From Eopsaltria australis (Eukaryota > Chordata > Aves > Passeriformes > Petroicidae): DNA of 64,000 nt. The position numbers and the translations under genes are program-made. Of the stretch, positions 14,154 to 24,500 are shown in pieces. The first letter of the stretch is position 1; every line of letters begins with the position of its first letter. Below the pieces are notes generated by a model. That model made no database searches, was not told where the DNA came from, and worked only from the letters and a program-made list of their open reading frames with translations. Location of the stretch: the NCBI GenBank assembly GCA_034509425.1, contig JAVTVJ010000347.1, positions 1,054,001-1,118,000 on the forward strand. Reading direction: 5' to 3'.

Positions 14154-15120
14154 TACTATTCTACCACACTTTTCTGTTCATCTGCAGACAGAAGAGGCTG
14201 AACAGCACTATGTCACTTAGATTTAGTTGCTGGTCCCTGAAGCAAACAACGTGTATCACTGTATCAAAAGTGTTATGGTTGTTGATGTTGAGGTTGTGCG
14301 GATCAACTAAACAAACCTTTCAGCTGTCAGATTTGAAAGTGACACACATAAAACATCCTTTTTATAAAATGGAAGCAACACAAGCACATCAGGGAGCCAT
14401 CATACTATGCATTCAACCTTTTTCCAAAGCAAAGCAAGAATCACACCTAATTTTTTTCTATAGCTGCATTCCAAGGAGCAGCTAAGGTGGAATGGCCTCA
14501 CTTAATGGCATTTCAAGACCTTGTAGCAAAGCTGAACTAGTCTTCTCAACAGAGTTCTAACAGTGTTTTTGTTGTTTCCTTTACAGTGGATACATTGGTA
14601 GGTCAGGAGCTGCAGTTGACAGAGAATTTTGGGCAATTCACAGTCAAATCTCACTACATATCAAAACAGAAGACATCAAATCTCACTCAGAAAGGGATAA
14701 AGAGGGAGAAAATCAACTCTTCCTTGAGCATACAGTCATTCTAAATTATAAACTGCAGATAAAAGGCCTAGTGATAACTCTATTATGGCAACAAATTATA
14801 TGCTTTATCTAAATATAGCAGAGACACTGTAAAAAGATGCAGTCCTTCCCTGCCCCACCCTGTTCAGTCCATTTCTATTGCACACATTTACACACATATC
14901 TCAGCCACTGACGTGTTTACAGATGTATGTGAGCTAGAGCCCATTCTACCAATTTAAAGCTCACAGAGTCATGCAGAACACAACTGTATTTCATGGGGAA
15001 AATTTGAGAGTGTGACATACTTGCTATAAATACTTCTGAAACTTTGTCATACCTGTTAAAGAGGTGTTATGACCCTGTATCAAACAGATCTGCATGCTAA
15101 TACATTTCTTTATTTTTTTT

Positions 15121-15168
15121 AACTGACATTGTTTTAAAAATTTAAAACTTAAAAGTTTTAAACTGACA
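15121..15168. repeat. AT-rich palindrome flanked by an 8-bp direct repeat
   Basis: TTTAAAACTT at 15,141-15,150 pairs perfectly with 15,153-15,162 across two bases. The direct repeat AACTGACA flanks the segment at 15,121-15,128 and 15,161-15,168. It has the outline of a tiny insertion with a target duplication, but the short AT-rich content makes chance likely. Confidence 0.7.
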
Positions 15169-15914
15169 CACTGAGAGCAAAAGAGGTTTGTACATACTAT
15201 ATTCTGTCACTAAGGTGTAAGCTGGGTGTGCTGTAGGAAACACAAGATATAAGTGCTCCTAAGTGAAGACAAGAACATTTGAAAAAATGTCCAAATTTTC
15301 TAGTCATCACTCAGAAATGAAGGCAAGATACACAAGTAAAATCTATTTCTTTGTTGCCTAAGTCTAGTTTGCTTTTTTCATTCTGAGTTTGCTTCAATTT
15401 CTGCAAGGACATGCCAAAATCACAAAAGCTGACTCTCAGCGTACATGAGTCAGATGAACACCGAGGTGTTGTTTTTTTATGTCTGCCATGCCAAACCAAT
15501 GCTTGTTCCCACTGATGCAAGAGAGAAATATTAGTATAAATCCTGGAGTTATACAGAATTGTATCACTTGATGTATATTCAACTGAGGTCAAAGAAAGGG
15601 TGTGCTGATTATCTACACATTTCTCATGCACTGGTCAGCGTTACAGTAAAATGGTAATTATTCATTATAATGGTAGTATTAATTAATCCCTCCAATTAAC
15701 CCTTGGTCCCTCTGAATTAAGGTTATTAACACTGGTGCATGTGACACCAAAGGACTGATCTCAGTCCGGGAAAATCTTTTTAACTGAATTGTGAGCAACC
15801 AGATAATTTTTTCCTGCCAGGACACAAATAAAAATAAGAAAAAAAACCCCCTCATAATAAAACACCAACTAGATTATTATTATTGCCACTTTTTTTCCCA
15901 ATATTACTTTTCAT

Positions 15915-15920
15915 GTTTAC
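15915..15920 (-). other. FAM83B: Splice donor after FAM83B residue 148
   Basis: On the minus strand the coding sequence ends in AAG and is followed by GTAAAC, a good 5' splice site in phase 0. Homology to FAM83B stops here: in the family the next residues are hydrophobic and not the asparagine-rich readthrough seen beyond this point. Intron 2 therefore starts at 15,920. Confidence 0.88.
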
Positions 15921-16364
15921 CTTTCTTGCATCTCGTATCATCTTCCGAACAGTTTCCTTTATGGTGTAAGGCTGTGCTCGTGGTGGATGAAAAAGCAGAT
16001 CAATATTTGTGCCACCAGAAATTCCAGGCATCAGATAGGGCCAACCTAAGTCAAGATTTGGAGCTTCCACATCTGATTCAATGGGCCAGTAGGTTCCCGA
16101 GGAAGAGGTGTCATCAATGGCATGGTTAGAAGAATAAATTGTGTTTTGGGGAAGTTTGTGTACATTGTTCAAAATATAATCAATTTCTTCATCCGCTAGG
16201 AACTCTGAGCATCTCTCCTTGGAAAGAAATTCTTTGTAGGCTTCTAAACCTCCTTCAATCAGAGCATCAATAGCTATTCGGTACCATTCCTTGTAATGAG
16301 GTTCAATATAGTTGTCTGGTCTGCATTCATCATGTAAGGAAGATAGCAAAGATGAAGTTTCCAT
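15921..16364 (-). CDS. FAM83B: FAM83B first coding exon, residues 1-148 (partial gene)
   Basis: This exon reads [10 protein letters not shown] at its start and ends in RKMIRDARK at a splice donor, giving 148 codons with no stop and phase 0. I recognise it as the N-terminus of FAM83B from the [22 protein letters not shown] block (residues 22-43), [20 protein letters not shown] (90-109) and the [10 protein letters not shown]...TIKET segment (121-137), which opens the DUF1669 pseudo-phospholipase-D-like domain. FAM83 proteins use DUF1669 to anchor casein kinase 1 isoforms. FAM83B is also reported to act in EGFR/RAF/MAPK signalling. Human FAM83B is about 1,011 residues, so only about 15% is here; the rest of DUF1669 and the long disordered C-terminal part lie to the left. 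The ATG at 16,364 is chosen because it matches the family N-terminus and has A at -3 and G at +4. An open frame continues past the donor into the intron and is not coding. The antisense open frame at 15,791-16,129 is a shadow. Confidence 0.96.
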
Positions 16365-16424
16365 TTTCACATGTATTTTGCATACAGTCTTTTAAGCTTC
16401 CATTCATGAACTGATGTAATGTAT
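16365..16424 (-). promoter_or_regulatory. FAM83B: FAM83B 5' UTR segment of exon 2 with upstream ATGs
   Basis: These 60 nt lie between the splice acceptor and the FAM83B start codon. They contain four upstream ATGs on the minus strand. The one at 16,407 opens a 25-codon uORF that is out of frame and ends with TGA at 16,330, inside the coding region. The one at 16,403 gives a 3-codon uORF ending at 16,392. The one at 16,383 is in frame with the first. The one at 16,372 is followed at once by TGA, and only two bases separate that stop from the main ATG. The arrangement predicts translational damping, but only if the leader is in the mature mRNA as the splice sites suggest. Confidence 0.75.
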
Positions 16425-16452
16425 CTGCAAAGAGAAAATAAGTAAGAAAACA
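16425..16452 (-). other. FAM83B: Splice acceptor of FAM83B exon 2
   Basis: On the minus strand a run of pyrimidines (TTTTCTCTTTGCAG) ends in CAG at 16,427-16,425, directly before the exon. It is a near-consensus 3' splice site and the only strong one close upstream of the start codon. This sets the exon start at 16,424. Confidence 0.85.
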
Positions 16453-16589
16453 ATAAGAGTATTTCTAGATATCTATGACATGAACGCAATTATTAACTAA
16501 AATACTTTTCTGGTAAAGTTGCTCTAAATTTTTTTAGCATCTTCCAAAAAATGAAAAGTATTTTGAAAAGGCTCAGAGACTACTACTGA

Positions 16590-16650
16590 CAAATATTAAA
16601 TATTAAAGAGATAGATATTAGATAGATAATATGATATTAGAGACAGATAA
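16590..16650. repeat. Imperfect GATA/TATTA-rich tract
   Basis: The run contains AAATATTAAATATTAAAG followed by AGATAGATATTAGATAGATA and further GATA-like units. It is a short degenerate microsatellite in intron 1, about 170 nt 5' of the exon 2 acceptor on the gene's strand. Confidence 0.7.
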
Positions 16651-18307
16651 AGAGCTTTTACATGAAGTAAACTAAACACATAATTCAGTGATTTTTGGAA
16701 GTTCTGATATTACAAGCCATGTCAGAGCTCACAGTACACTGAACATTCGTACCAGTAACACCAATACCTACCCAATGCATGTTCCAATACACTATCATAG
16801 GTTGTGTTTCAAAACAACTGGCTGAGTAGTGTCCGAAGGAACACTTCAGAAACCAATTACATTTTCTACTTTTTGATACATTATTGTCTCTGCAATGCAT
16901 CTCTTTTCTTTGGCTTCTTTGAAACCACAGTCATTCAGGTACTTCTCCTTATCTACCTGTTCTCCCATGCTGATCTAATCCATTTGTTGCTCCCAAGCAG
17001 GACCAGCCTACCTCATTTCAGTGAGTTATGAGGAACTCCAGAAAGATTTATCCTCCCACATCTGGGATCAAACTCTGAATCAGCAATTTGATGTCTAGTT
17101 TCCACCCTGCTCATTCCTTCTGCCAAAAGGAGCGGCTGCTTTAATCTTCTTTTTCTTTCAAAACATTAATAACAAGTTGTTTATTGCTGATGTTTTATAA
17201 ATTCATTCTTATACTTTTTTATTTCATTTAACAAGGTCTGAAAGGGCTGCTTTGCACTGCGCATTTGGGATTTGAGAAAGAGGGAGAACAAATACCCAAT
17301 GTTTCTTCCTTCACATTTCTGCAACCCTCAGTAACTCACCAAACAAAAAGAGGGGGACGTTTTTCATGACAGTGGCATCAGCACAGCCATGTAACGTAGA
17401 AAGATTTTGCTATTCCAGGGCTAGGGCATGAAGCTTAAGAGAAAGACTGCAGAAGTAGGAAGAACATCCAACAAAGGCAGAATAGTTAGAATAAGCTTGA
17501 TAGCTTGAAAGTTAACATTGGGTTTTCCTACAAGGCTAACTAATAGTATAGCAGTATAATAGCAAATAGTCACATGGAATTCTGATTTCATTTACTGGCA
17601 TATAAATGTAATTCAATTCCCTCCTCCCATCAAGACCTTCCAGATATTTTTGCAAACAGTGCAGTTGCCTTCCACTGCCTGTTGGGAACAGTTTAAATCT
17701 TCCCAAAAGGAAATGCAAATTACCTATATTAACCTCAAGGAATGAAAATAAAAATCTCTGTAACTACTGACACTTCAAAAACCAATTAAATGTTCAATTA
17801 AACTAAGATTTATAAGGAACTTGGGAAGTCTGAGGTTAAAAAAAGACCAAGAAATAAAAATCCAGATCTGAAGCTGCCATCAGCATGTCATATGGAATAA
17901 TTCCATTTGAATCCTGTCTCTCAGCCAAGTAGCAGGGCAGATCTTCCCAGATAGGATTGCTTTCGAGCCTGGGGGAAAGGAGTGTTCCTGGCTGCTTCAA
18001 GAGTAGCTCTTTGTGGTGAACTGGAAAGCAGAACACGAAAGGGATCTGACTGCCCTCCCCCCAACTAAGAACTCCATGTAGTCCTCTGACAGGTACTCAG
18101 GGCTTCATTCTACACTGCTCTCACAAGAAGAAACGAAATGTTCTAAAATAGAAGTAATACCATTTCCCTTCTCACAGATACAGATACAGCCTGTGGCGGA
18201 AGGTGACGGAGAACTAAGAACACAGTACAGGCAAGACAGACAGATTCAAAGATTAAACCCTTAACATATTGTAAAATTAAAACAGTCATATCAGGACTCA
18301 TCCCAGC

Positions 18308-18385
18308 ATCTGGGCCAGGTTTTCAAGGCATTTTAGATAAAGAATGAAGAACCAAGATTCCAAAATGCAGGTACTCAGATGAGTT
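18308..18385. repeat. Weak match to an ancient sauropsid interspersed repeat
   Basis: The phrase GGGCCAGGTTTTCAAGGCAT, followed by ATTCCAAAATGCAGGTACTC, resembles a repeat common in turtles and crocodilians that begins with GGCCAGATTTTCAAAGGC. The likeness is from memory, the copy is diverged, and no termini are visible. Confidence 0.3.
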
Positions 18386-20263
18386 GTTCTGAAGAGTCTG
18401 AACAGTAATACAGATTACTTTATTGAGATTCCAACACACCCCTCTTTTAGGGCCCTCCAGGACAAGTCATTCTGTAGTCCCTGCAGTAGCACAGTCAGTC
18501 TTAAAAGTCAGTCTTATTATGACATGTAAGAATAAATACGATTTTACAAAGGCAAGTGAAAGATATTTCTAAAAGTCTTACTACCCTGGAATGGATATAC
18601 TTCTAAAATAGAAATTTTTCCACTGACTGCATATACACTGTTGAGAAAGATGTGTTTATTTCAAAAGCCTGTCTGAATTGGTTTTTTTTTCTTCTTCTCA
18701 TTCTGTCCTGTGAAAATAACTTAAGGGAATAGTATTATACTTAATATGTAACATTGTGCAATATCAAATATTGAATGTTACGAACAAATAAAAGGCAAAA
18801 AAATTATTGCAGGTGTGTTCTGCCTCACATGCATTTCTCTTATTTGGTTTGGTTGTTTCATTTGTTTTTCACAATAGTATAGAATATTGCTTGACTTTTC
18901 ATTGAACATAATGAACTAATTAATTGTGGCATAGGTCAAATACAGCAACTTATGCTCAAACTGATGCTGAAAGCAGGGTATATGCATAAGTAACTATGGA
19001 AAGGTGAGACTTCTGGTGCAGAATCTTCCAAACAAAAACAGTCATTTTACAGTGAACATCTTTGAAGTTGATGTTTGATTTACAAGTTCTGTTTACAAAA
19101 GAAGCTTAAAGCAGTGCACATTAATTTAAAAAAGTAAATGTAAAATTTGCCAGCATGGAAATAAATCCCAGAACACTTGAGACAAATGAAAACATTTTAA
19201 TCCTGGTTTTTGAAATTAAGGACATCAGCATGAGATACATTCATATGGAACAAAAGAGAGCTCCCAAATTAAAACAATGGCTTCAGGTATACTTGACAAA
19301 AGCTCTAGATGTCTTGACACAGGTATTTTTCTCCTTAGAAGGTAAGAGCTACTGTGCAGAAACTGAATCTATGAAATCATATAATTCTGGATAAAGAGGC
19401 AGAGGTTTGGAAAAAATTCTTAAATAAACCTTTTGGTGTCTTCTTCAACCATGTATTGTGATTCCTGCATCATAAACTTGACTCTCCAAAGGTCCTCCTC
19501 AGGTCAACAATTGTATCAGCAAGGTTGTGCAGAATGAGACCCATCTCTGGAGGCTTACAGATCTCTATCACACTTCATGCACATAATTACAAATTTTACC
19601 AGCACCAGGAAAGTTGTTGTTCATCCTCTGAGAAATAACCTTGTCTGTTAATCCCAGCCCAGCATATCAGCCATCTTCTCTACTTGAATACAGGGATCAA
19701 TCACTTAAAACTTTTTTAATAAGTACCATTAATGGTCTCAAATTGAATTTAAACTTCAGTGTAGCTGCTAAAACTGTAACTTCTGCTGAAGAACACAAAC
19801 TCTGAATCCTGCACTGATGTGATCGCCTTGTCCTTCTATTAACAACATGCTCAGACCTTTCTAATGCCATTTTCAGGAAGCCAGCAAGAAAAGATCTTTT
19901 TCTACAAGAAAGAAGTAACCATGCCTTTATATAGAAAGATTTGGAGAGTATCCCAGACTTCACAAATGCAGCAAATGACAAATGTCCACTAAAGAAAATT
20001 ACGCAACATTCTACAGGGGTTCCAGACCAGTACTAGAGACAAGGAATTTCCCTGCCATACTAATATTCACAGGATTTGAAAAATTTCCTATTCAGCAACT
20101 TTAGGGAGCAGCTCTAACCTCAGGCTCGTATAGCCGGTCCTCGGCAAGGGCCTGGCCATGGTGCTCTCCTCAGGATGTCCTTATCTCTTTTCCAAGGGAA
20201 ATGTGATTACTTTGACAGTTTCTGCATAAAGTTGCAACCTTGCCAGGAAATGTAAACCTCGGG

Positions 20264-20284
20264 AACAGCTTGTTGCAAGCTGTT
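20264..20284. repeat. Perfect 9-bp hairpin in the CpG-island shore
   Basis: AACAGCTTG at 20,264-20,272 is the exact reverse complement of CAAGCTGTT at 20,276-20,284, with a 3-nt loop. It lies in FAM83B intron 1, about 400 bp from the CpG island. Confidence 0.8.
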
Positions 20285-20398
20285 GCATACTCTCAGGTAT
20301 GTTTTTTGGGGCATCCACCTGAGCACCTATGGCCCACGGCTCGGCCAAGGAGCCTCCCCACGGCTTAAGGGCCTGGCATGACCAACCTTTAACAGAAC

Positions 20399-20424
20399 AA
20401 GCAGGCGTTTTATGACGCCTGCTT
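20399..20424. repeat. Perfect 10-bp GC-rich hairpin in the CpG-island shore
   Basis: AAGCAGGCGT at 20,399-20,408 is the exact reverse complement of ACGCCTGCTT at 20,415-20,424, with a 6-nt loop. Both arms contain a CpG. It is the most stable short hairpin I noticed and lies about 115 bp from the hairpin at 20,264. No function is known. Confidence 0.82.
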
Positions 20425-20984
20425 TCCACCAACCTTTCCATTAAAGAATTGTATCAAGAATAAATAATAATTACCTTACATTAAGCAGTGACAGGCAATT
20501 ATTTAATTATTAACGAAATTACATTTTCTGTGAATACAAAGGGCATCAAATCTAAGTGAAAAACAACACCGCAAGCGTTCCTGCTGCTTTCCTTCTTTAC
20601 TCTTTCTGTTTTTGTTTGTTTGTCTGCTTGTTATGTGGCGGGGTTTTTTTTTGGGGGGATGGCTTTGTTCAATCAGAAAGTTAACTTTCCAGGCAAAACA
20701 AGGGCAGCGGGCGCACGAGCGGCGCCCCCGGCCCGCACAAGGCTTGCGCAAGGCGGCCCCGGGAGGGAGCGCGGCGTGGGAGCCGCGGAGCCGCGTCCGC
20801 CCTCCGCCCGCCGCGCCCGGAGCCGGAGCGGACCCGGAGCGCCCCCGCCGCCCGCGCTCCGCGACCCGCGCACCCCCGTTTCAAACGCCCCGCGGCGCCC
20901 AGCGGGATGCGATGTTGGCGGGGCGAGGGCTGTCCTGCCCCTGCCCCCGCCCGTCCCGTCCCGGGGGAGACTGGAGGGACACCC

Positions 20985-20991
20985 ACTTACT
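20985..20991 (-). other. FAM83B: Candidate splice donor of non-coding FAM83B exon 1
   Basis: On the minus strand GCGCA is followed by GTAAGT at 20,990-20,985, the best donor-like site within the CpG island. If used, exon 1 ends at 20,991 and joins the acceptor at 16,424. A plus-strand CAG|GTACTT site at 21,095-21,103 and an AT-rich minus-strand AAG|GTAATT near 20,473 are weaker alternatives. Only transcript data can settle the choice. Confidence 0.4.
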
Positions 20992-21290
20992 GCGCCGGTG
21001 CCCCCGTGGGGTCGCGCCTCCGGAGCGGCGGGACGGCTCGACCCGGCTGCTGCGAGCGCGGCGGCGGCGAGTCACGGCGGCGCGGCGCTCATCGCAGGTA
21101 CTTCCCGTCGCTCTGAGGCGCGGTGGGTGTGGAAACCAGTTACAACATGTCAGGACGGTGTCGCACCAAACCCGCCGCCGCGGAAGCGGGGCAAGGACTT
21201 GTCTGAACTGGGGAAGCCCGGCCCTCTCGCGCGGAGCGAAGGGCAGCTCCTTCCGCGGGCCCCCCGCCCCAGCCCGGCCCATCGTGCGCT

Positions 21291-21314
21291 GCCCTGCCCT
21301 GCCCTGCCCTGCCC
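21291..21314. repeat. GCCCT pentamer repeat in the CpG island
   Basis: Four exact GCCCT units and a partial fifth run head to tail. On the minus strand they read as AGGGC repeats, possible GC-box-like or G-rich sequence near the likely transcription start region. Confidence 0.85.
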
Positions 21315-21549
21315 GCCGGCCCGGCCGGCAGCCGCGGGAGCCCGCGGGGCAGGGGCGGCTCAAACCAAGGCATCGGCAGCCCTGCGGCGGGCCCGGCAGC
21401 GGGGTGTGCGTGGGAGATTAAACTCAAAGTAAACGTTGGCTTCAAGAAAAAAATAAACCCGTCAGCCTCGAGTCACGGTTTCCAGGTTAACTCCGGTGGA
21501 GCAAGTCACGGCAAGGGAGCGATACCCGTTTGAGACCTTCAAAGTCGGG

Positions 21550-21555
21550 TATAAA
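21550..21555 (+). promoter_or_regulatory. TATA-box-like element pointing away from FAM83B
   Basis: GTATAAAG sits about 130 bp outside the CpG island in the plus orientation, opposite to FAM83B. A start about 30 bases on, near 21,580, would be plausible, and a GG|GTGAGA donor-like site follows at 21,621. It could mark a divergent non-coding transcript or be chance; no downstream exon is recognised. Confidence 0.3.
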
Positions 21556-21556
21556 G

Positions 21557-24500
21557 ACGAGTCCCTGTTCCATAGCTCAGTTGCTTTGAAAAGACTCTTC
21601 TTTCGCTCTTGATGTTTCGGGTGAGAGAAACGGACCTGAAGATAGAGCCCCCATCCTGGCAGCAATGCACCTGGGCCTTCCTGCTTCATTCTTCTCTCCA
21701 GCAGCAGGCTGGGCACGCCGCATGGCAATACACGTGTGGAAACACTGGCGAGCCCTCTCGGAAAGGCACTTGGAAAACACGATCATCTCCTCAGCAGGAT
21801 CTTGCAACCACCAAGAGATCAGCACATCCCATGTGCATAACATAACTGAGGGGGTTTTGTAATTTTAGACTTCTTACAGACTTTGTCCTCATCATACTCT
21901 GTGGTGCCTAACCCCAGGCAGCTTTTTTTTGAGGCATTTAAGACAATACAGTGTAACCCTGACAGGTAGACTTTATTAGCAATAACTCATCCAGTCTGGC
22001 TTTAAGCACAAACTCATTTTCCTGACCTTTACTGTCTAGTAAGTGTGGGATGTATCCTATACTGTGGCATTTTGATTATGGTTTCTGAGAAGAAAACAGT
22101 AAAAATGTGCAATATCTGCGCAGCAATATTTGTACATTTATATGTATATAAATGTATAAGTCTGGCCATCAGGGAGTGGTTTTTTTCCTGTGCAGTTAAT
22201 TCAGGTAGTGGAATGCACAAGAGGAAATAGTTGGTGTTAATATACTCATGAAATTCCCTTTACAGGCAAAGGAGCATCTGTATTGAATGATTAGACTCTT
22301 CTCACACTCAGAAAAGAATTTCCCTGGTTTTGATGAAAAATACAGGGTGAAAACTGCTTTAAAAACAAAATTTTAAAATGTACATAGAACTTTATAGATA
22401 GCACAGAGCACTTTTTATCCCATGAAAATACGTAGTCAGGAAGGAGAACATGTTTCTGTGGAAATTTACCCATAAGGAGGTGAGGCTATCTAAATTTTTA
22501 AAAGAGCAGATCTGTTTTCTAAAATTATTTATGAAAGGGTAGGAAGGTAGATAAATGGTCACAAAACTTCTTTTAACCTTGCCTGAATTGGTTGGACTTT
22601 TATTACACAAAATTTACAAGCCTGTGTCTTCTAGGGAAGTTAAGTGGTCGAGTACAGGCTTAGCATAAACAAAATGCTGTAATGAATCATAGCTTTCTAA
22701 ATAAGGAAATCTGAATGAAGGAAAGGTTTTTTTGCCACATTAGTATCTGTACAAGAAAAGGTTTTTTTCTGCTCCCTTACAGCTCCCTTACAATTTATCA
22801 ATTGAAGCCCTCCAGTAGCTATACTGGAGCAGACACTTCATGAAACCTAACTTGGGTAATGTGTTTTGGAAACTGTTAACTGTAAAAATAAGGAATGTTT
22901 TTACCTAGCAGGTAGCAAACTTCTGTGTCCTGCAGCCACAGACATCAGTGGAAGCAAACGGTATGAGCAAGCTTAATAAGCAGTAAGACAAATTGTTAAA
23001 CAATAGGTATAAAACTGTATTGTAAAAGCATGAGACAGGAGTATGTGCTTCAAGTTTCCTTACTCCTGGAGTTACGGAATTGCAGCAGTGTGAGGGGAAG
23101 GGATTGCAGAAACTGGCCAATCCTCATTCACCTGAACAGCCTTTCCTTTTGCCAATGAAAATACAGGCAGGATCAGTTGAAGCGTACTATTGATGGGAAT
23201 TGTTTTACTGTTATCCAACTGATTCATAAAACCTCCAAACTACAGAAGAAGTTCTTAGAGATAGCTCTTTCACAAACTGCATGGGATAAAATGATCAACT
23301 TAGTATGTTTAGAATAATGGTCTTGAGTGACCTGGGTACTCAAGCAGATGATGATGCTGATGGATGATCATCCCTTTGGCTTCCATACATTTCTGAGACT
23401 TTTTTTTGTATTGACAGATCATCTTGCCTTGTACAAGTCTAGCTGAATGCAAGCAGAAGATAAAAGATTATTATCACATATGCAATGGCACCAGCCCAAA
23501 AGTTTATGATATGGATGGTTATTAAGGATAAATATTTATATGAATTATATTCTTACTGCATGCTTACTAAGATTTCATTTAGATTTACTAAAGGGAACAT
23601 TGATTTGGAAGCAGTGGATGTTTATACAATTCATGATACCTATGAGTTGAGCTTTTATTAGATTTTAAACAGATGAGGAAAGAATACAGTCATGAAGATT
23701 CATACTATTTACAAATCAATGGCCATCTAATCTAAAGCATAAGCACAGAGACTCCACACACTAATCTTAAAATTAGAAGAAATGTGCTTTTACAGATATG
23801 AATATAAAAGGAGCTGCACTGCATTTATTCAAAGCTTGATGGATAATGATACAAAATCCACACCTTTCATAAAGTAGAAGAGAGAAAAATGAGACAGAAA
23901 ACTACAAATTAATATGGAAAAGAAGGTGTCCTACTCTCAGTACATCTTTTTCAAATTAAATAATCGTAACCTACTCTATTTGGCATCATATTCTTAAATC
24001 AGGAATACATTAGTTTGCTCCTTGTAATACTAAGGAAATACTTGGCAATGTCCAATCACTGGCTAGTTTGCCGGTTCCTTTCACATCTTCTGTCAAAAAA
24101 TGGCCAGTAGTCAAAACACTAAGTATTAAAGCAAAATCCTTTTACTGAGAGGGTTTCTAAACCATGTATTGGGGCCTGGGTATATGTGCTGTATACTATA
24201 GAGTGGATTTTTGTTATAGATCAGGTCCTGTGTCAAAGGCTTGTAAAATCCCTCTAAAATTACTTCAAGAAGTTCAGTTGTGTACAGAGAATCTGTATGT
24301 TTCCCTTGGGAAATTTATGGTAAGAGATGAATAAAATTCTGCAAAGTATATTATTTTTGAGACACAAGTAAATAAATAAAAGTCCACCAGTCTTTATTTT
24401 CTGTCCCCCAGCATAACTAGCTGTGAGAGGGTAAAAAAGCAGAATGAAAGGGATGATTGAAGGTGAGGAAGAGTTGCCATCTGAGGAAGACTCACGCAGG

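Larger units (their letters stand above)
1..15914. other. FAM83B intron 2 or downstream gene sequence; no exon recognised
   Basis: This stretch lies 3' of the FAM83B exon on the gene's strand, so it is probably a long intron. I looked on the minus strand for the next conserved part of DUF1669 (about 55 residues) and did not recognise it, so exon 3 is probably beyond the left edge. All open frames here are short (128 codons at most) and have no recognisable family. The sequence is AT-rich and unique-looking apart from short repeats listed separately. A denser, less AT-rich block at about 6,950-7,320 could be conserved non-coding DNA, but that cannot be judged without an alignment. Confidence 0.6.
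16453..20690. other. FAM83B intron 1; no gene seen
   Basis: This lies between the exon 2 acceptor and the CpG island, so it is probably intron 1. No coding exon or known gene is recognised; the longest open frame is 94 codons at 19,697-19,981 and has no recognisable family. It holds an imperfect GATA tract, a weak ancient-repeat match near 18.3 kb and two tight hairpins near 20.3 kb, all listed separately. The part from about 20.1 kb is less AT-rich and behaves as the shore of the CpG island. Confidence 0.6.
20690..21420 (-). promoter_or_regulatory. FAM83B: CpG island, likely FAM83B promoter and exon 1 region
   Basis: About 730 nt are strongly G+C-rich and dense in CpG, in sharp contrast to the AT-rich flanks. 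Several CCGCCC and CCCCGCCC motifs occur (for example near 20,805, 20,850 and 20,945), which read as GC boxes on the minus strand. No TATA box is visible on that strand, as is usual for CpG-island promoters. The position, about 4.3 kb upstream of the FAM83B start exon on its strand, fits a promoter with a non-coding first exon. Several long overlapping open frames on both strands here (up to 270 codons) are artefacts of GC-rich DNA lacking stop codons. Confidence 0.8.

Noticed and set aside
15852..15914. Extension of the FAM83B frame past residue 148.
   Set aside because: The readthrough (N- and K-rich) departs from the family exactly at a GT donor, so it is intron.
15791..16129. A 112-codon plus-strand open frame.
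   Set aside because: It is the antisense shadow of the FAM83B exon.
20612..21445. Several overlapping open frames of up to 270 codons on both strands.
   Set aside because: They lie in the CpG island, overlap in several frames and have alanine-, arginine- and proline-rich composition. This is what GC-rich, stop-poor DNA gives; none resembles a known protein.
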